Part shown: positions 8,183-16,194 of the stretch, piece after piece
How positions within the stretch are numbered: position 1 is the first letter of the stretch
How the letters are laid out: every line of letters starts with the position of its first letter
From: Brevibacillus sp042683565
GTDB lineage: Bacteria > Bacillota > Bacilli > Brevibacillales > Brevibacillaceae
NCBI RefSeq assembly: GCF_042683565.1
Contig: NZ_JBHUJW010000005.1
Location: 61,884 to 125,883, forward strand
Length of the DNA: 64,000 bases
Direction of reading: 5' to 3'
Position numbers and translations under genes: made by a program
Notes under the pieces: model-generated
The model's input: only the letters and a program-made list of their open reading frames with translations
What the model was told of the DNA's origin: nothing
The model's database searches: none

Positions 8183-9007
8183 ATGACTTATCCACAGGAC
8201 ACTGCGGCAGCGACACGGCACTATTTTTCATCGGGGGATCTGACCCTCTCGTACCTCGACTTCGGAGGGGACGGAGAGCGCGTGCTTCTCCTGCTGCACG
8301 GACACATGAATGACGCGCGCGTATTCACGAAATTCGCGGGCAAGATCAAAGGCCTGGGCTGGCGCGTCCTCGCACTGGACCAGCGGGGGCACGGCTGGAG
8401 CGGTCACTCCCCAGAGAAGGATTACTCGCGGGCGAGCTATGTCAACGATGTGTTGGCATTTATCCGCGACGTACTCGGCGGACAGCCCGTCACGCTCCTG
8501 GGACATTCGCTCGGCGGCCTGAACGCCTACCAGTTTGCCGCCCGCTATCCGCAATACGTCAACGCGGTCATCGTGGAGGACATCGGCGCGGAAATTCAGG
8601 CGGACCTCTCCTTCGTCACACAGCTCCCGGAACGCTCCCCTTCGCTTCAGGCGCTGCGCGAATCGCTCGTGCGCGTCGGCGTGCGGGCCGTCGACTACTT
8701 TTCCGAGAGCGTGTTTGAAGACGAACGAGGCTGGGGCTTCCGCTCCGACCTGCAAGGCATGCTCGTCTCCCAGCAAAACTGCAACGGGTCCTGGTGGGAG
8801 GACTGGCTGGCTTCGACGTGCCCGATCTTGTTGATTCACGGAAAGAAAAGCTTCGTCATGACGGAAAGCCACGCCGGGCAAATGGTCGCGCGCCGCCCGA
8901 ACACGCAGCTGGCCGTATTCGCGGACTGCGGTCACGATGTCCATACGGATGATCTGGAAGGATATACGCAGGCTGTGACGGGTTTTCTGCAGGAGATGGG
9001 AAAATGA
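8183..9007 (+). CDS. alpha/beta hydrolase
   Basis: A 274-residue alpha/beta-hydrolase fold protein. The oxyanion-hole strand is LLLLHGHMNDARVF (about residue 38), the nucleophile elbow GHSLGGLNAYQFAA (Ser near residue 107), and the catalytic histidine CGHDVHTDD near residue 253. ALDQRGHGWSGHS is the usual conserved segment after strand 4. SD GGAGG precedes the ATG. It is divergent from a WYL regulator, its likely controller, and followed by a terminator. It could be an esterase, lipase or C-C hydrolase; sequence alone does not choose. Confidence 0.85.
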   Translation: MTYPQDTAAATRHYFSSGDLTLSYLDFGGDGERVLLLLHGHMNDARVFTKFAGKIKGLGWRVLALDQRGHGWSGHSPEKDYSRASYVNDVLAFIRDVLGGQPVTLLGHSLGGLNAYQFAARYPQYVNAVIVEDIGAEIQADLSFVTQLPERSPSLQALRESLVRVGVRAVDYFSESVFEDERGWGFRSDLQGMLVSQQNCNGSWWEDWLASTCPILLIHGKKSFVMTESHAGQMVARRPNTQLAVFADCGHDVHTDDLEGYTQAVTGFLQEMGK

Positions 9008-9112
9008 CGGGAAAGAGCCCGTCCACGGTCAGCTCATCGTCATCTATCAGTCAGTCGGTACAAGGGACTCTGCCACCCGTGATCGCTGCCTGCGGATGTC
9101 ATCATTGCCAAA

Positions 9113-9145
9113 AAGCACTGGCTGCCATTGGGGCGTCCAGTGCTT
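9113..9145 (+). terminator. hairpin terminator after the hydrolase
   Basis: Inverted repeat AAGCACTGG / CCAGTGCTT around a 15-nt loop, in the gap between the hydrolase and the convergent CD3324-family gene. It may serve both genes. Confidence 0.6.
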
Positions 9146-9159
9146 CTATTGCTGTTTGC

Positions 9160-9423
9160 TCATCTTTTGTACACGATTTTTTTGATCGTCTCCACGGCAA
9201 GGCAGTGCTCCATCGCCAGCTGCTCGATCTTCCTGCCGCGGGCAAATGCCGCTTTAATGGCGCGGTTGCGTTCGTCGATCAGCTTTCTGCTGCCCGAGCG
9301 CGTTCCCCATTTCTGGTAGGTTGACTGTGGCTTCGGGATGTAGATGGTCTCGCCTTGCACGTACTTTTGGATTTCTTCGATCAGCTTTTCCGGTAGGATC
9401 GCGGTTGCATTCACGTATTTCAC
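9160..9423 (-). CDS. CD3324-family (Mor-like HTH) protein
   Basis: An 87-residue basic protein from GTG 9423 behind AAGGGG. It begins VKYVNATAILPEKLIEEIQK, continues YVQGETIYIPKP and ends with a C-terminal HTH-like block (AFARGRKIEQLAMEHCLAVE). The pattern of an N-terminal strand, KP..YQKWGTRSGSRK linker and C-terminal recognition helix fits the CD3324/Mor-activator-like family common in Clostridia and Bacilli. These are presumed DNA-binding proteins with no known target. The reading frame stays open upstream to 9612 without a better start. Confidence 0.7.
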   Translation of the reverse strand: MKYVNATAILPEKLIEEIQKYVQGETIYIPKPQSTYQKWGTRSGSRKLIDERNRAIKAAFARGRKIEQLAMEHCLAVETIKKIVYKR

Positions 9424-9511
9424 TTTTGCCAGCCCCTTATTTATTAAATGACCAAATAAGGTGCAAAGCCAAAGGAACGGGACATGCAATACGCTCATGG
9501 GCGATATGTGG

Positions 9512-9604
9512 TTACAACGTCCGCCCCATGCAAAGTATCGCCTCTCCGTTTCCAGGCTTTGCATGAGTGGCTGCAGTATTCGGCAAACAAACTTGATTTG
9601 CCAT
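9512..9604 (-). CDS. possible 30-residue leader ORF upstream of the CD3324-family gene
   Basis: ATG 9604 follows a near-perfect ribosome binding site (GGAGGTG, 5 nt spacing). It opens a 30-codon frame beginning MANQVCLPNTAATHAK and stopping at 9512. The frame runs through a 9-bp inverted repeat (CATGCAAAG / CTTTGCATG, about 9526-9565 on the plus strand) with a nested GCCT/AGGC stem. No protein family is recognised. It could be a leader peptide tied to folding of this mRNA, or chance. About 90 bp of featureless spacer separates it from the CD3324-family start. Confidence 0.25.
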   Translation of the reverse strand: MANQVCLPNTAATHAKPGNGEAILCMGRTL

Positions 9605-9762
9605 CCTTTCACCTCCCCGGCAGATAACAGGCAATTGCCTCATCGTTAGTATAAAACAACCGGGCGTTCTTTGCATCTAGTCCGTCGTCAACTCAGGCGA
9701 TCAGGGCCCCCGACGGACGTCTTCGGCCCCGAGTAAATAATGACAGGCATAAGCCGCTGGTT

Positions 9763-10215
9763 TTACAGAAATTTTTCGATGTATGCTTGAATGATTGGCA
9801 AATCAGGCGAGCTAATGTTAGATGGCAATTGGGAAGGCTCAAAAAAAGATAGTTTTTGAACTTCACTTTCATCCACTTTTAATTCTCCCGAATAGTCATT
9901 ACATATGTATGCGGTCACTACATTGTAAACTTCATCGCCGTGCGGATATTTATAGTAAAACTTTTCTCCTGAAAAGACATTGAATAGCTCAAATTTATTT
10001 GCCACTAACCCGGTTTCCTCAAATAATTCCCGCCTGGCTGCTTGTTCCAGTGTTTCCCCCATCTCCAAAGAACCGCCAGCGAGTCCCCAGCAATGATTAT
10101 CCTTTCTAAGTTGTAACAGGATCTGATTCTTTTTATTTAGAAGGATGACACAGGCGCCAACCATAATTAAAGGGCGGCTCCCTACTACTTTTCTTAAATC
10201 CGAGATGTATCCCAT
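9763..10215 (-). CDS. NUDIX hydrolase
   Basis: A 150-residue NUDIX protein. The Nudix box is complete at about residues 55-77: GGSLEMGETLEQAARRELFE followed by ETGL, with the metal-binding REXXEE glutamates intact. The preceding strand IMVGACVILLNKKNQILLQL is typical. It is close to the MutT/ADP-ribose-type Bacillus proteins of unknown nucleotide substrate. The start is placed at ATG 10215, because the upstream in-frame ATG at 10272 has no SD. It is convergent to nothing and has its own promoter region up to the terminator at 10353. Confidence 0.85.
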   Translation of the reverse strand: MGYISDLRKVVGSRPLIMVGACVILLNKKNQILLQLRKDNHCWGLAGGSLEMGETLEQAARRELFEETGLVANKFELFNVFSGEKFYYKYPHGDEVYNVVTAYICNDYSGELKVDESEVQKLSFFEPSQLPSNISSPDLPIIQAYIEKFL

Positions 10216-10352
10216 TGTATCTCTTTTCCCCTTATTCTCAGGATAAAAAGGCAAAAACTGGATCATGGTCATTTAATCACAGGAAGTCCCTTCATTCAAC
10301 AAGAATGATTTTCTAACGTTGAAATGCAGGGCGTAATATCTCGTAAACGAAA

Positions 10353-10389
10353 AGACCGGGACTTCTTGCAGGATAAGAGGTCCCGGTCT
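10353..10389 (-). terminator. bidirectional terminator at the end of the sugar-acid operon
   Basis: Stem AGACCGGGACTTCTT pairs with AAGAGGTCCCGGTCT (one G-T) around 7 nt. On the minus strand it is followed by TTTTCGTTT, placing the operon end about 90 bp after the FAH stop codon. Confidence 0.75.
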
Positions 10390-10479
10390 CATATTTTATT
10401 TTCAGAGAACAGCCCGCTTTGCCCCAGCATAGCAAAAGGCGCCAGCCCAACCGGGAGAGTGCCTTTCATCTCTCCTGCC

Positions 10480-11370
10480 CTACGCCTTGCGGAACGTATT
10501 CGTCAGCTGCCCCAGGTTTTCGATCTCCACCGTGACCACGTCGCCGTCTTTCAGCCATACTTGCTGCTCGACCGGAAGACCAGTGATGACGCCCTCGGGC
10601 GTACCCGTCAGGATCACGTCACCGGGCTGCAAGGTCATGTGACGGGAGATGTAGCTGATGATCTCGGGGCACGAGAAGATCATGTCCGAGGTGTTGGAAT
10701 TTTGGCGAACCTCGCCGTTGACCCAGGTGCGAATCTGCAGTTGGTCCGGATTCCCGGCTTCATCGGCGCTGACGAGGTACGGTCCGAGCGGGCAGAACTT
10801 GTCGCATGTTTTGCCCAGCAGCCATTGCGAGCTGGCGAATTGCAGGTCGCGGGCCGACACGTCGTTGGCGGTGCTGTAGCCGTATACGTACGACAGCGCG
10901 TCCTGTTCCGTGACGTCCTTTGCCAGTTTGCCGATGACAATTGCCAGTTCGGCCTCGTAGTCGACTTTCGCCGATGCTGCCGGGAGCGGCACGTCTTCCT
11001 GATGGCCTGCCAGCGCATTCGCGAACTTGCTGAACAGGATCGGCGCCGTCGGGTACGCCATGTTGCACTCGTCGGCGTGCTTTTTGTAGTTCAGTCCCAC
11101 GCAGATGATCTTGGATGGAGCCGGGACGCTCGGCGCGAAGGTCAAATCGGCCTCCGCATGAAACAGATCATCTTCCTGATAAACGGCGTCGGCAAGTCTT
11201 GCGAGCTGCTGCTTGCCCTCGTCACCCTGCGCGATCAACGCTGCGACAGAGGCTGGCACTTCGCTCCACTCGGGATGCCGGGCCGCGGCCGCCTGTACGT
11301 CGAGAATGCCTTTGGCCGTTTTGACGCCCAGGGCAATCTCGCCTTGCTTGTAAAATGCGACTGTAATCAT
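10480..11370 (-). CDS. fumarylacetoacetate hydrolase (FAH) family protein, last gene of the sugar-acid operon
   Basis: A 296-residue FAH-superfamily enzyme with an N-terminal small domain and the C-terminal catalytic barrel. Visible motifs are KIICVGLNYKKHADE, the metal-binding acidic cluster DYEAELAIVIGK (E-x-E) and NDVSARDLQ. The C-terminal block reads LTGTPEGVITGLPV. The family includes acylpyruvate hydrolases, 2-keto-4-pentenoate hydratases and 2-keto-3-deoxy acid lyases. It follows the semialdehyde dehydrogenase gene by 38 bp and has GGAGG before ATG 11370. Its place in a catabolic operon suggests cleavage or dehydration of a 2-keto-3-deoxy sugar acid, but the exact reaction is not determined. 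Confidence 0.85.
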   Translation of the reverse strand: MITVAFYKQGEIALGVKTAKGILDVQAAAARHPEWSEVPASVAALIAQGDEGKQQLARLADAVYQEDDLFHAEADLTFAPSVPAPSKIICVGLNYKKHADECNMAYPTAPILFSKFANALAGHQEDVPLPAASAKVDYEAELAIVIGKLAKDVTEQDALSYVYGYSTANDVSARDLQFASSQWLLGKTCDKFCPLGPYLVSADEAGNPDQLQIRTWVNGEVRQNSNTSDMIFSCPEIISYISRHMTLQPGDVILTGTPEGVITGLPVEQQVWLKDGDVVTVEIENLGQLTNTFRKA

Positions 11371-11408
11371 GTCAGTGCCTCCCGTTCCATGCCTTTTTTA
11401 TGCTTTTC

Positions 11409-12875
11409 CTATGCCTTGATGAACACCGTTTTGATGGAGGTAAAGAACTCGATGGCCGCCTGTCCTTGCTCGCGCGAATGGGAGCTGGACTGCTTCATGC
11501 CGCCGAACGGCGCCTGCAGCTCTACTCCCGCAGATTCGGCATTGACACGCACAAGTCCTGCCTCGATGTCGCCGATGAACGAAAGGATGTTGCCGATGTT
11601 TTGGGTGAAAATCGACGCGCTCAAGCCGTACCGGACATCGTTGGCGAGCTCGATCGCCTGCTCCAGCGTGTCGACCTTGATCAGGGCGAGGACGGGGCCG
11701 AAGATTTCCTCCTGAGCGATGGTCATGTCGCTCGTCACGTTTTCAAAGACGGTCGGCTCTACGAAGAAGCCTTGCTCCAGCCCGTTTTCCGTCAGTCTGC
11801 GGCCGCCGTGGATGAGGGTCGCGCCCTCTGCCTTGCCTTTTTCGATGTAGGACAGCACGGTTTTCAGCTGGCTCTCGCTGGCGCAAGGGCCCATCCAGAT
11901 CCCGTCCTGCATCCCGTCACCGATGGTCAGCTGGACGATTTTTGCCAGCAGCTTCTCCTTGAAGGCATCGTATACTCCGCTCTGAATGAAGACGCGGCTG
12001 GTTGCGGTGCACTTTTGCCCAGTGGAGCGCAGTCCCCCGCTGATGGTCGCTTCTACCGCCAGGTCGAGGTCGGCGTCATCAGCGACGATCACCGGATTTT
12101 TGCCCCCCATCTCCAGCTGGTATTTCGCCCCGCGAGCCAATGCTCCCTGGCCCACGCGCTTTCCGACCGTGTCCGAGCCGGTAAAGGTAATGCCGTTGAT
12201 GTCCGGGTGGTCGATGATGCCTTGCCCGATGACGGAGCCAGGTCCGGTCACCATGTTGATGACCCCTGGCGGCAGACCGGCCTCGTCGAAGCACTCGATG
12301 ATTTTCGCTGCTGTCACGGCCGTCTCCTGTGCCGGCTTGAAGACGACGACGTTGCCGTACACGAGCGCTGGCGCGATTTTCCAGATCGGGATAGCGACGG
12401 GGAAGTTCCACGGCGTGATTACCCCGACGACGCCTAGAGGCGCGCGGGTCGTAAACATCAGCCCTTCGCTGTCTGTCGACGGAATCACGTCTCCGACCTT
12501 GCGCATCCCCTCGCCTGCGTAGTAGCGGAGAATGGCGATGCCGCGGGCGGTTTCCCCGCGCGCTTCCGGAAGCGTCTTGCCCATCTCCCGGGTCATCGTC
12601 TCTGCGATCTCATCCAGCCGCTTCTCCAGGGCGTTCGCCACTTTGTACAGATACTCGCCGCGAACTGGTGCAGCCAGCTTGCGCCACGCGCGCTGCCCCT
12701 TTTTCGCCGCGGCGACCGCCTGCTCCAGGTCTTCCGCTCCCGACTTTTGCACGTAGCCTACGATCTGGCGCTTGTCGGCCGGGTTTAGGCTTGGCTCGGT
12801 CACGCTGCCCTGGGAGGGAACCCACGCCCCGTTCACGTAGTTCAAATACGTTTTCACGTCTGTTTTTACCGTCAT
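11409..12875 (-). CDS. gucD: alpha-ketoglutaric semialdehyde (2,5-dioxopentanoate) dehydrogenase
   Basis: A 488-residue aldehyde dehydrogenase. The catalytic glutamate is in LEMGGKNPVIV and the nucleophilic cysteine in GQKCTATSRVF, followed by the usual EEIFGPVLALIK block. The start is ATG 12875, with AAGGAGAG 7 nt upstream; a longer frame from 12932 lacks this. It sits between a UxaA-type dehydratase and an FAH enzyme, the standard context for the enzyme that oxidises 2,5-dioxopentanoate to 2-oxoglutarate in glucarate/galactarate or pentonate (Weimberg) pathways. The symbol is by analogy to B. subtilis GucD. The exact aldehyde is inferred from context. Confidence 0.75.
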   Translation of the reverse strand: MTVKTDVKTYLNYVNGAWVPSQGSVTEPSLNPADKRQIVGYVQKSGAEDLEQAVAAAKKGQRAWRKLAAPVRGEYLYKVANALEKRLDEIAETMTREMGKTLPEARGETARGIAILRYYAGEGMRKVGDVIPSTDSEGLMFTTRAPLGVVGVITPWNFPVAIPIWKIAPALVYGNVVVFKPAQETAVTAAKIIECFDEAGLPPGVINMVTGPGSVIGQGIIDHPDINGITFTGSDTVGKRVGQGALARGAKYQLEMGGKNPVIVADDADLDLAVEATISGGLRSTGQKCTATSRVFIQSGVYDAFKEKLLAKIVQLTIGDGMQDGIWMGPCASESQLKTVLSYIEKGKAEGATLIHGGRRLTENGLEQGFFVEPTVFENVTSDMTIAQEEIFGPVLALIKVDTLEQAIELANDVRYGLSASIFTQNIGNILSFIGDIEAGLVRVNAESAGVELQAPFGGMKQSSSHSREQGQAAIEFFTSIKTVFIKA

Positions 12876-12907
12876 CTGTCTTCTCTCCTTTTCTCTCCTG
12901 ATTCTGG

Positions 12908-14083
12908 TTAGAAAGTCGGGCCGATCCGCCAAATGCCGAAGTCGTGCTGCTTCAAAATTTCCGCCTTGGTCAGCTTGCCGGATGCCACCTGTGCCACCTC
13001 GTCGAACAGCCGCCTGCCGACAGAGGAGATGGACTCTGTGCCGTCGATGATCGTGCCTGCATTGACGTCGATGTTGTCGCCCATCTTTTCAAAAATGGCG
13101 GTGTTGGTAGCGATTTTGATGACCGGAGCGATGGGAGAGCCTGTCGGCGTGCCCCTTCCCGTCGTGAACAGGACGATCTGCGCCCCGCCCGCCACCATCC
13201 CGGTCAGCTGCTCGATGTCGTGGCCCGGCGTATCCATCCAGACCAGCCCTTTTTTGCTCGGTGCCTGCGCGTAGTCGATCAGCTCCTGCAAGGGCCGGCT
13301 GCCTGCCTTGTTGGCTGCCCCGAGCGACTTTTCCTCCAGGGAGCTGAGCCCGCCCCGGATGTTCCCCGGACTCGGATTGCCTGTGCGGATGTCGACACCC
13401 ATCAGGATCGCGCGGTTTTCCATCGCCTGGATGACTTCGTACACCCGTTTGGCCACCTTGTCGTCGACTGCCCGCTCCGCCAGCAGATGCTCCGCTCCGA
13501 TCAACTCGGTCGTCTCTGCCAAAATGGACGTGCCGCCGTGGTCGACAATCAGATCACTGACGACGCCGACTGCCGGGTTGGCCGACAAGCCCGAGCAGGC
13601 ATCTGAGCCGCCGCACTCGGTCCCGATGATCAGCTCGCTGAAATCACACAGTTCGCGCCGCTGCATGGACGCGTCCTGCACCATTTGGGCAGCAATCCTC
13701 GCCCCTTGTGCGATCGCAAACAAGGTGCCGCCGTGATCCTGGATGGAGACGACCTCTACCGGCTTGCCAGTCTTGGCGATTTCTCCCGCCACGCTCCGCG
13801 CCTGATGCGTCTCGCAGCCGAGCCCGAGAACGACGACGCCGTAGACGTTCGGATTGGCCCCCATCCCGGCGTACGTGCGAAAGGTTTGCTCGTAGTCCAC
13901 CCCGACTTGTGCGCAGCCGTGCTGATGGATGAAGGACACGGTCCCTTGCACCAGCTCGGTGATGCGCTGTGCCGCCTGCGTGGCACAGGTAATCGTCGGC
14001 AGGATCAGGACGTGGTTGCGCACGCCGACCCGCCCGTCCGCACGGCGGTATCCCCAGAACTTCCCGCTATTTGCCTGCTGCAA
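12908..14083 (-). CDS. UxaA-family dehydratase, large (catalytic) subunit
   Basis: A 391-residue protein equal to the C-terminal catalytic part of altronate/galactarate dehydratase (UxaA/GarD). Family hallmarks are GYRRADGRVGVRNHVLILPT at the N-terminus, HQHGCAQVG, GTECGGSDACSGLSANPAVG and GRGTPTGSPIAPVIKIATN. The start is TTG 14083 behind GGGGAG, overlapping the small subunit by 17 nt, so the two are translationally coupled. These lyases remove water, or sulfite in the related sulfolactate lyase SuyAB, from 2,3-dihydroxy acids using a metal. Neighbouring genes favour a sugar-acid dehydratase, while the split two-subunit build also matches SuyAB. Substrate is uncertain. Confidence 0.8.
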   Translation of the reverse strand: MQQANSGKFWGYRRADGRVGVRNHVLILPTITCATQAAQRITELVQGTVSFIHQHGCAQVGVDYEQTFRTYAGMGANPNVYGVVVLGLGCETHQARSVAGEIAKTGKPVEVVSIQDHGGTLFAIAQGARIAAQMVQDASMQRRELCDFSELIIGTECGGSDACSGLSANPAVGVVSDLIVDHGGTSILAETTELIGAEHLLAERAVDDKVAKRVYEVIQAMENRAILMGVDIRTGNPSPGNIRGGLSSLEEKSLGAANKAGSRPLQELIDYAQAPSKKGLVWMDTPGHDIEQLTGMVAGGAQIVLFTTGRGTPTGSPIAPVIKIATNTAIFEKMGDNIDVNAGTIIDGTESISSVGRRLFDEVAQVASGKLTKAEILKQHDFGIWRIGPTF

Positions 14084-14375
14084 TGCGATCTCCCCTTCCC
14101 CGCTTGCCTTCGAGGTTGTGAATGTGGACGTGCTCGCCCGCCGCGATCTGGCGCGTCGCGACGCCGATCACTTCCCCGTACTTGAGAATGTCCTCTCCCT
14201 GTCCGATCGGGACGACTGCGAATTTGTGCCCGAACTCGATCGGATCGCGCAGCGTGACCGCGAAGGTGCGATCCTCGCATGTGACGGTGACGGCCGCCCC
14301 CGCCGGGATGGCTTCGAGGGCAACCGCCACTTTGTCGTGAGGCTTCATCATGACCGTCTTGTACGTTTCTGCCAC
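14067..14375 (-). CDS. UxaA-family dehydratase, small SAF-domain subunit
   Basis: A 102-residue SAF-domain protein matching the N-terminal part of UxaA (HDKVAVALEAIPAGAAVTVT, then DPIEFGHKFAVVPIGQGEDI, then YGEVIGVATRQIAAGEHVHI). The start is taken as GTG 14375, because GGAGGG lies 7 nt upstream; an earlier in-frame GTG is part of that SD. In single-chain altronate dehydratases this domain is fused to the catalytic part. Here it is a separate subunit encoded just before it, as in SuyA of sulfolactate sulfo-lyase and some galactarate dehydratases. Confidence 0.8.
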   Translation of the reverse strand: MAETYKTVMMKPHDKVAVALEAIPAGAAVTVTCEDRTFAVTLRDPIEFGHKFAVVPIGQGEDILKYGEVIGVATRQIAAGEHVHIHNLEGKRGRGDRIAAGK

Positions 14376-14392
14376 AGCTTTTCCCTCCACTT

Positions 14393-15268
14393 CTATCTTT
14401 TCACCGGATTGGACAGTACCCCGATCCCGCCGATCTCGATCTCGATGCGATCGCCGTCTGCGAGCGTGAAATCATCCGGCGGAACGATGCAGGTCCCGGT
14501 CAAGAGCACGGTGCCGTCAAAGATGGTGTTGTCTCGCAGCAAATAAGACACCAGCTCGTCAAATTTGCGCTTCAGCTGTCCCGTGCTGGCCGAGCCCTCT
14601 ACCACTTTCTCGCCGTCGCGGAAGATGCGGCATTTGATCTCAAAGGCGTACGGGTCTTCCACGGTTTCCGCGAGGCGAATCGCCGGGCCGATCGAGCAAG
14701 AGCCGCGCCACATTTTTGCCTGCGGCAGGTAGAGCGGATTTTCACCTTCGATGTCGCGGCAGCTCATATCGTTGCCGACCGTATAGCCGACGATCTTGCC
14801 GCTGCGGGAGAGCACCAGCCCCAGCTCCGGTTCCGGAATCTGCCAGTTGGAGTCGCTGCGCAAATACAGCTCGCGATCAGGGCCGACTGTACGCGCAGCC
14901 GTCGATTTGAAAAAAATTTCCGGACGCTCCGCCTCGTACACCTTGTCGTAAAAGGTCGTCGTGTCCAGCTTGCCCCCGGTCGCCTCGTAGTTGCGCGCAT
15001 CCCGGCTGCGCTCGTAGGTCACGCCGCACGCCCATACCTCCGCCGCCTCCAGCGGCACCAGCAGCTGCAGCTGTTCCACTTTTTCAGGGAGCGGCTGCTT
15101 CTGCGAAAGAAGGCTCGCTGCGTAATCGGCCGTCGTCTGCCCGCGCTCTTCCGCTTCCCGGACCAGCTCCAGAAAATCGGCCTGCGGCAAAGGATATACG
15201 AGAGAATCGTCCGTGACAGCGGCCAGGACAGGTGTTGTGCCATTTTGCAAAAAGCGAATGATTCGCAT
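14393..15268 (-). CDS. FAH-family 2-keto-3-deoxypentonate dehydratase-like protein (KdaD-like)
   Basis: First gene of the second sugar-acid operon, 291 residues. It has the FAH fold but a distinctive N-terminal part and active-site region (WACGVTYERSRDARNYEA, EPELGLVLSRSGKIVGYTVG, NDMSCRDIEGENPLYLPQAK). This matches the 2-keto-3-deoxy-D-arabinonate dehydratase type described in Sulfolobus and haloarchaea rather than fumarylacetoacetase. Such enzymes give 2,5-dioxopentanoate, the substrate of the dehydrogenase four genes on. SD GGAGGA precedes ATG 15268. A palindrome shared with the 30.0-kb promoter lies 22 bp upstream of the start. Confidence 0.75.
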   Translation of the reverse strand: MRIIRFLQNGTTPVLAAVTDDSLVYPLPQADFLELVREAEERGQTTADYAASLLSQKQPLPEKVEQLQLLVPLEAAEVWACGVTYERSRDARNYEATGGKLDTTTFYDKVYEAERPEIFFKSTAARTVGPDRELYLRSDSNWQIPEPELGLVLSRSGKIVGYTVGNDMSCRDIEGENPLYLPQAKMWRGSCSIGPAIRLAETVEDPYAFEIKCRIFRDGEKVVEGSASTGQLKRKFDELVSYLLRDNTIFDGTVLLTGTCIVPPDDFTLADGDRIEIEIGGIGVLSNPVKR

Positions 15269-15290
15269 AGGTACTCCTCCAAATGTTTTA

Positions 15291-15315
15291 TATTGTAGAA
15301 CCTCGTTCTATATGA
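15291..15315 (-). promoter_or_regulatory. candidate IclR operator at the second operon promoter
   Basis: The 15-bp core TAGAAC-CTC-GTTCTA (15296-15310) is a perfect dyad. The 25-bp segment aligns position by position with the palindrome at 30043-30067, both fitting YATTRTARAAC-NNN-GTTYTATAWKR. On the minus strand it overlaps a TACAAT -10-like hexamer, the geometry of repression. The IclR gene lies immediately upstream. Confidence 0.6.
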
Positions 15316-15351
15316 TGATCGCAGATAAGGCACAGGAGCACGGCCGACTCA

Positions 15352-16131
15352 TTACCCTCTCGTGCTGATTCCGTAGCCCATCTGCTCGGACATTTCAACG
15401 GCGGCTGCTTTTAGCAATTGCAGAAATTGCTCCAGTTCCCGATCGTCGACGCGGGACACCAAGGTGGAGATGCTGACGGCTGCGATGACCTGCCCCTGAT
15501 GGTTGCGGATCGGCACAGCAATGCAGCGCACCCCGGGTTCGTTCTCCTGATTGTCGACGGCGTAGCCTTGCTCGCGGACCTTTTGCAGTTCCAGACGCAG
15601 ATCGTGCTCGTTCGTAATCGTCTGGGGGGTCTGCTGAACAAAATGGTAGCCTTTCAAAATGCTTTGCAGCTCCTTTTCACTTTTCCAGGCGATCAACACC
15701 TTGCCGACTCCGCTGGAATGGACGGGAATTCTGCGGCCGATTCGGGAGTACAGTATCGTAGCCTGTGGCCCTTCCACCTTGTCGATGTAGACGCCCTCTT
15801 TGTCATCGAGGATGACGAGATGCGTCGTCTGTCCGGTCTTCATGGACAGATCCACCAGATACCGTTTGGCTACCTTGCGTATATCCAAACCATGGATGAC
15901 AAAGTTTCCTCGTTCAAATAGCTTCATTCCCAGCCGATATTTGCCGTTTTCCGGATTCTGGTCGATGTACCCGTGCACCTGCAGCGTCTTCAACAGGGAA
16001 TGAACCGTACTCTTATGCAACTGCATCCGCTCGCTGATATCCGTGATCTTCAATTCCATGTCGTGCTCGTCAAAAAGATCGAGAATTTTCAGCGCGCGCT
16101 CCACAGCTTGAATGATTGGCATTGTATCCAT
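15352..16131 (-). CDS. IclR family transcriptional regulator of the sugar-acid genes
   Basis: A 259-residue IclR protein. The N-terminal winged helix reads AVERALKILDLFDEHDMELK, then KSTVHSLLKTLQVHGYIDQN (residues about 10-60). The C-terminal GAF-like effector domain contains GRRIPVHSSGVGKVLIAW and GVRCIAVPIRNHQGQVIAAV, the KdgR-like signature. IclR/KdgR relatives usually sense 2-keto-3-deoxy sugar acids. It lies between the two catabolic operons, in the same direction, with a 63-bp gap after the KDPG aldolase gene, so it may be co-transcribed with the first operon and act on both. It could repress or activate. Confidence 0.85.
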   Translation of the reverse strand: MDTMPIIQAVERALKILDLFDEHDMELKITDISERMQLHKSTVHSLLKTLQVHGYIDQNPENGKYRLGMKLFERGNFVIHGLDIRKVAKRYLVDLSMKTGQTTHLVILDDKEGVYIDKVEGPQATILYSRIGRRIPVHSSGVGKVLIAWKSEKELQSILKGYHFVQQTPQTITNEHDLRLELQKVREQGYAVDNQENEPGVRCIAVPIRNHQGQVIAAVSISTLVSRVDDRELEQFLQLLKAAAVEMSEQMGYGISTRG

Positions 16132-16194
16132 CCTTTTACGTCGTAATTACTGAATGTTTTGGTGTTATCTTACCATAGAATCACGACCTTTGAA

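Noticed and set aside
9526..9565. c-di-GMP or other known riboswitch upstream of the CD3324-family gene
   Set aside because: ATGCAAAGCC and a GGAAAC loop recall GEMM elements, but the required paired stems and tetraloop-receptor pattern could not be found.
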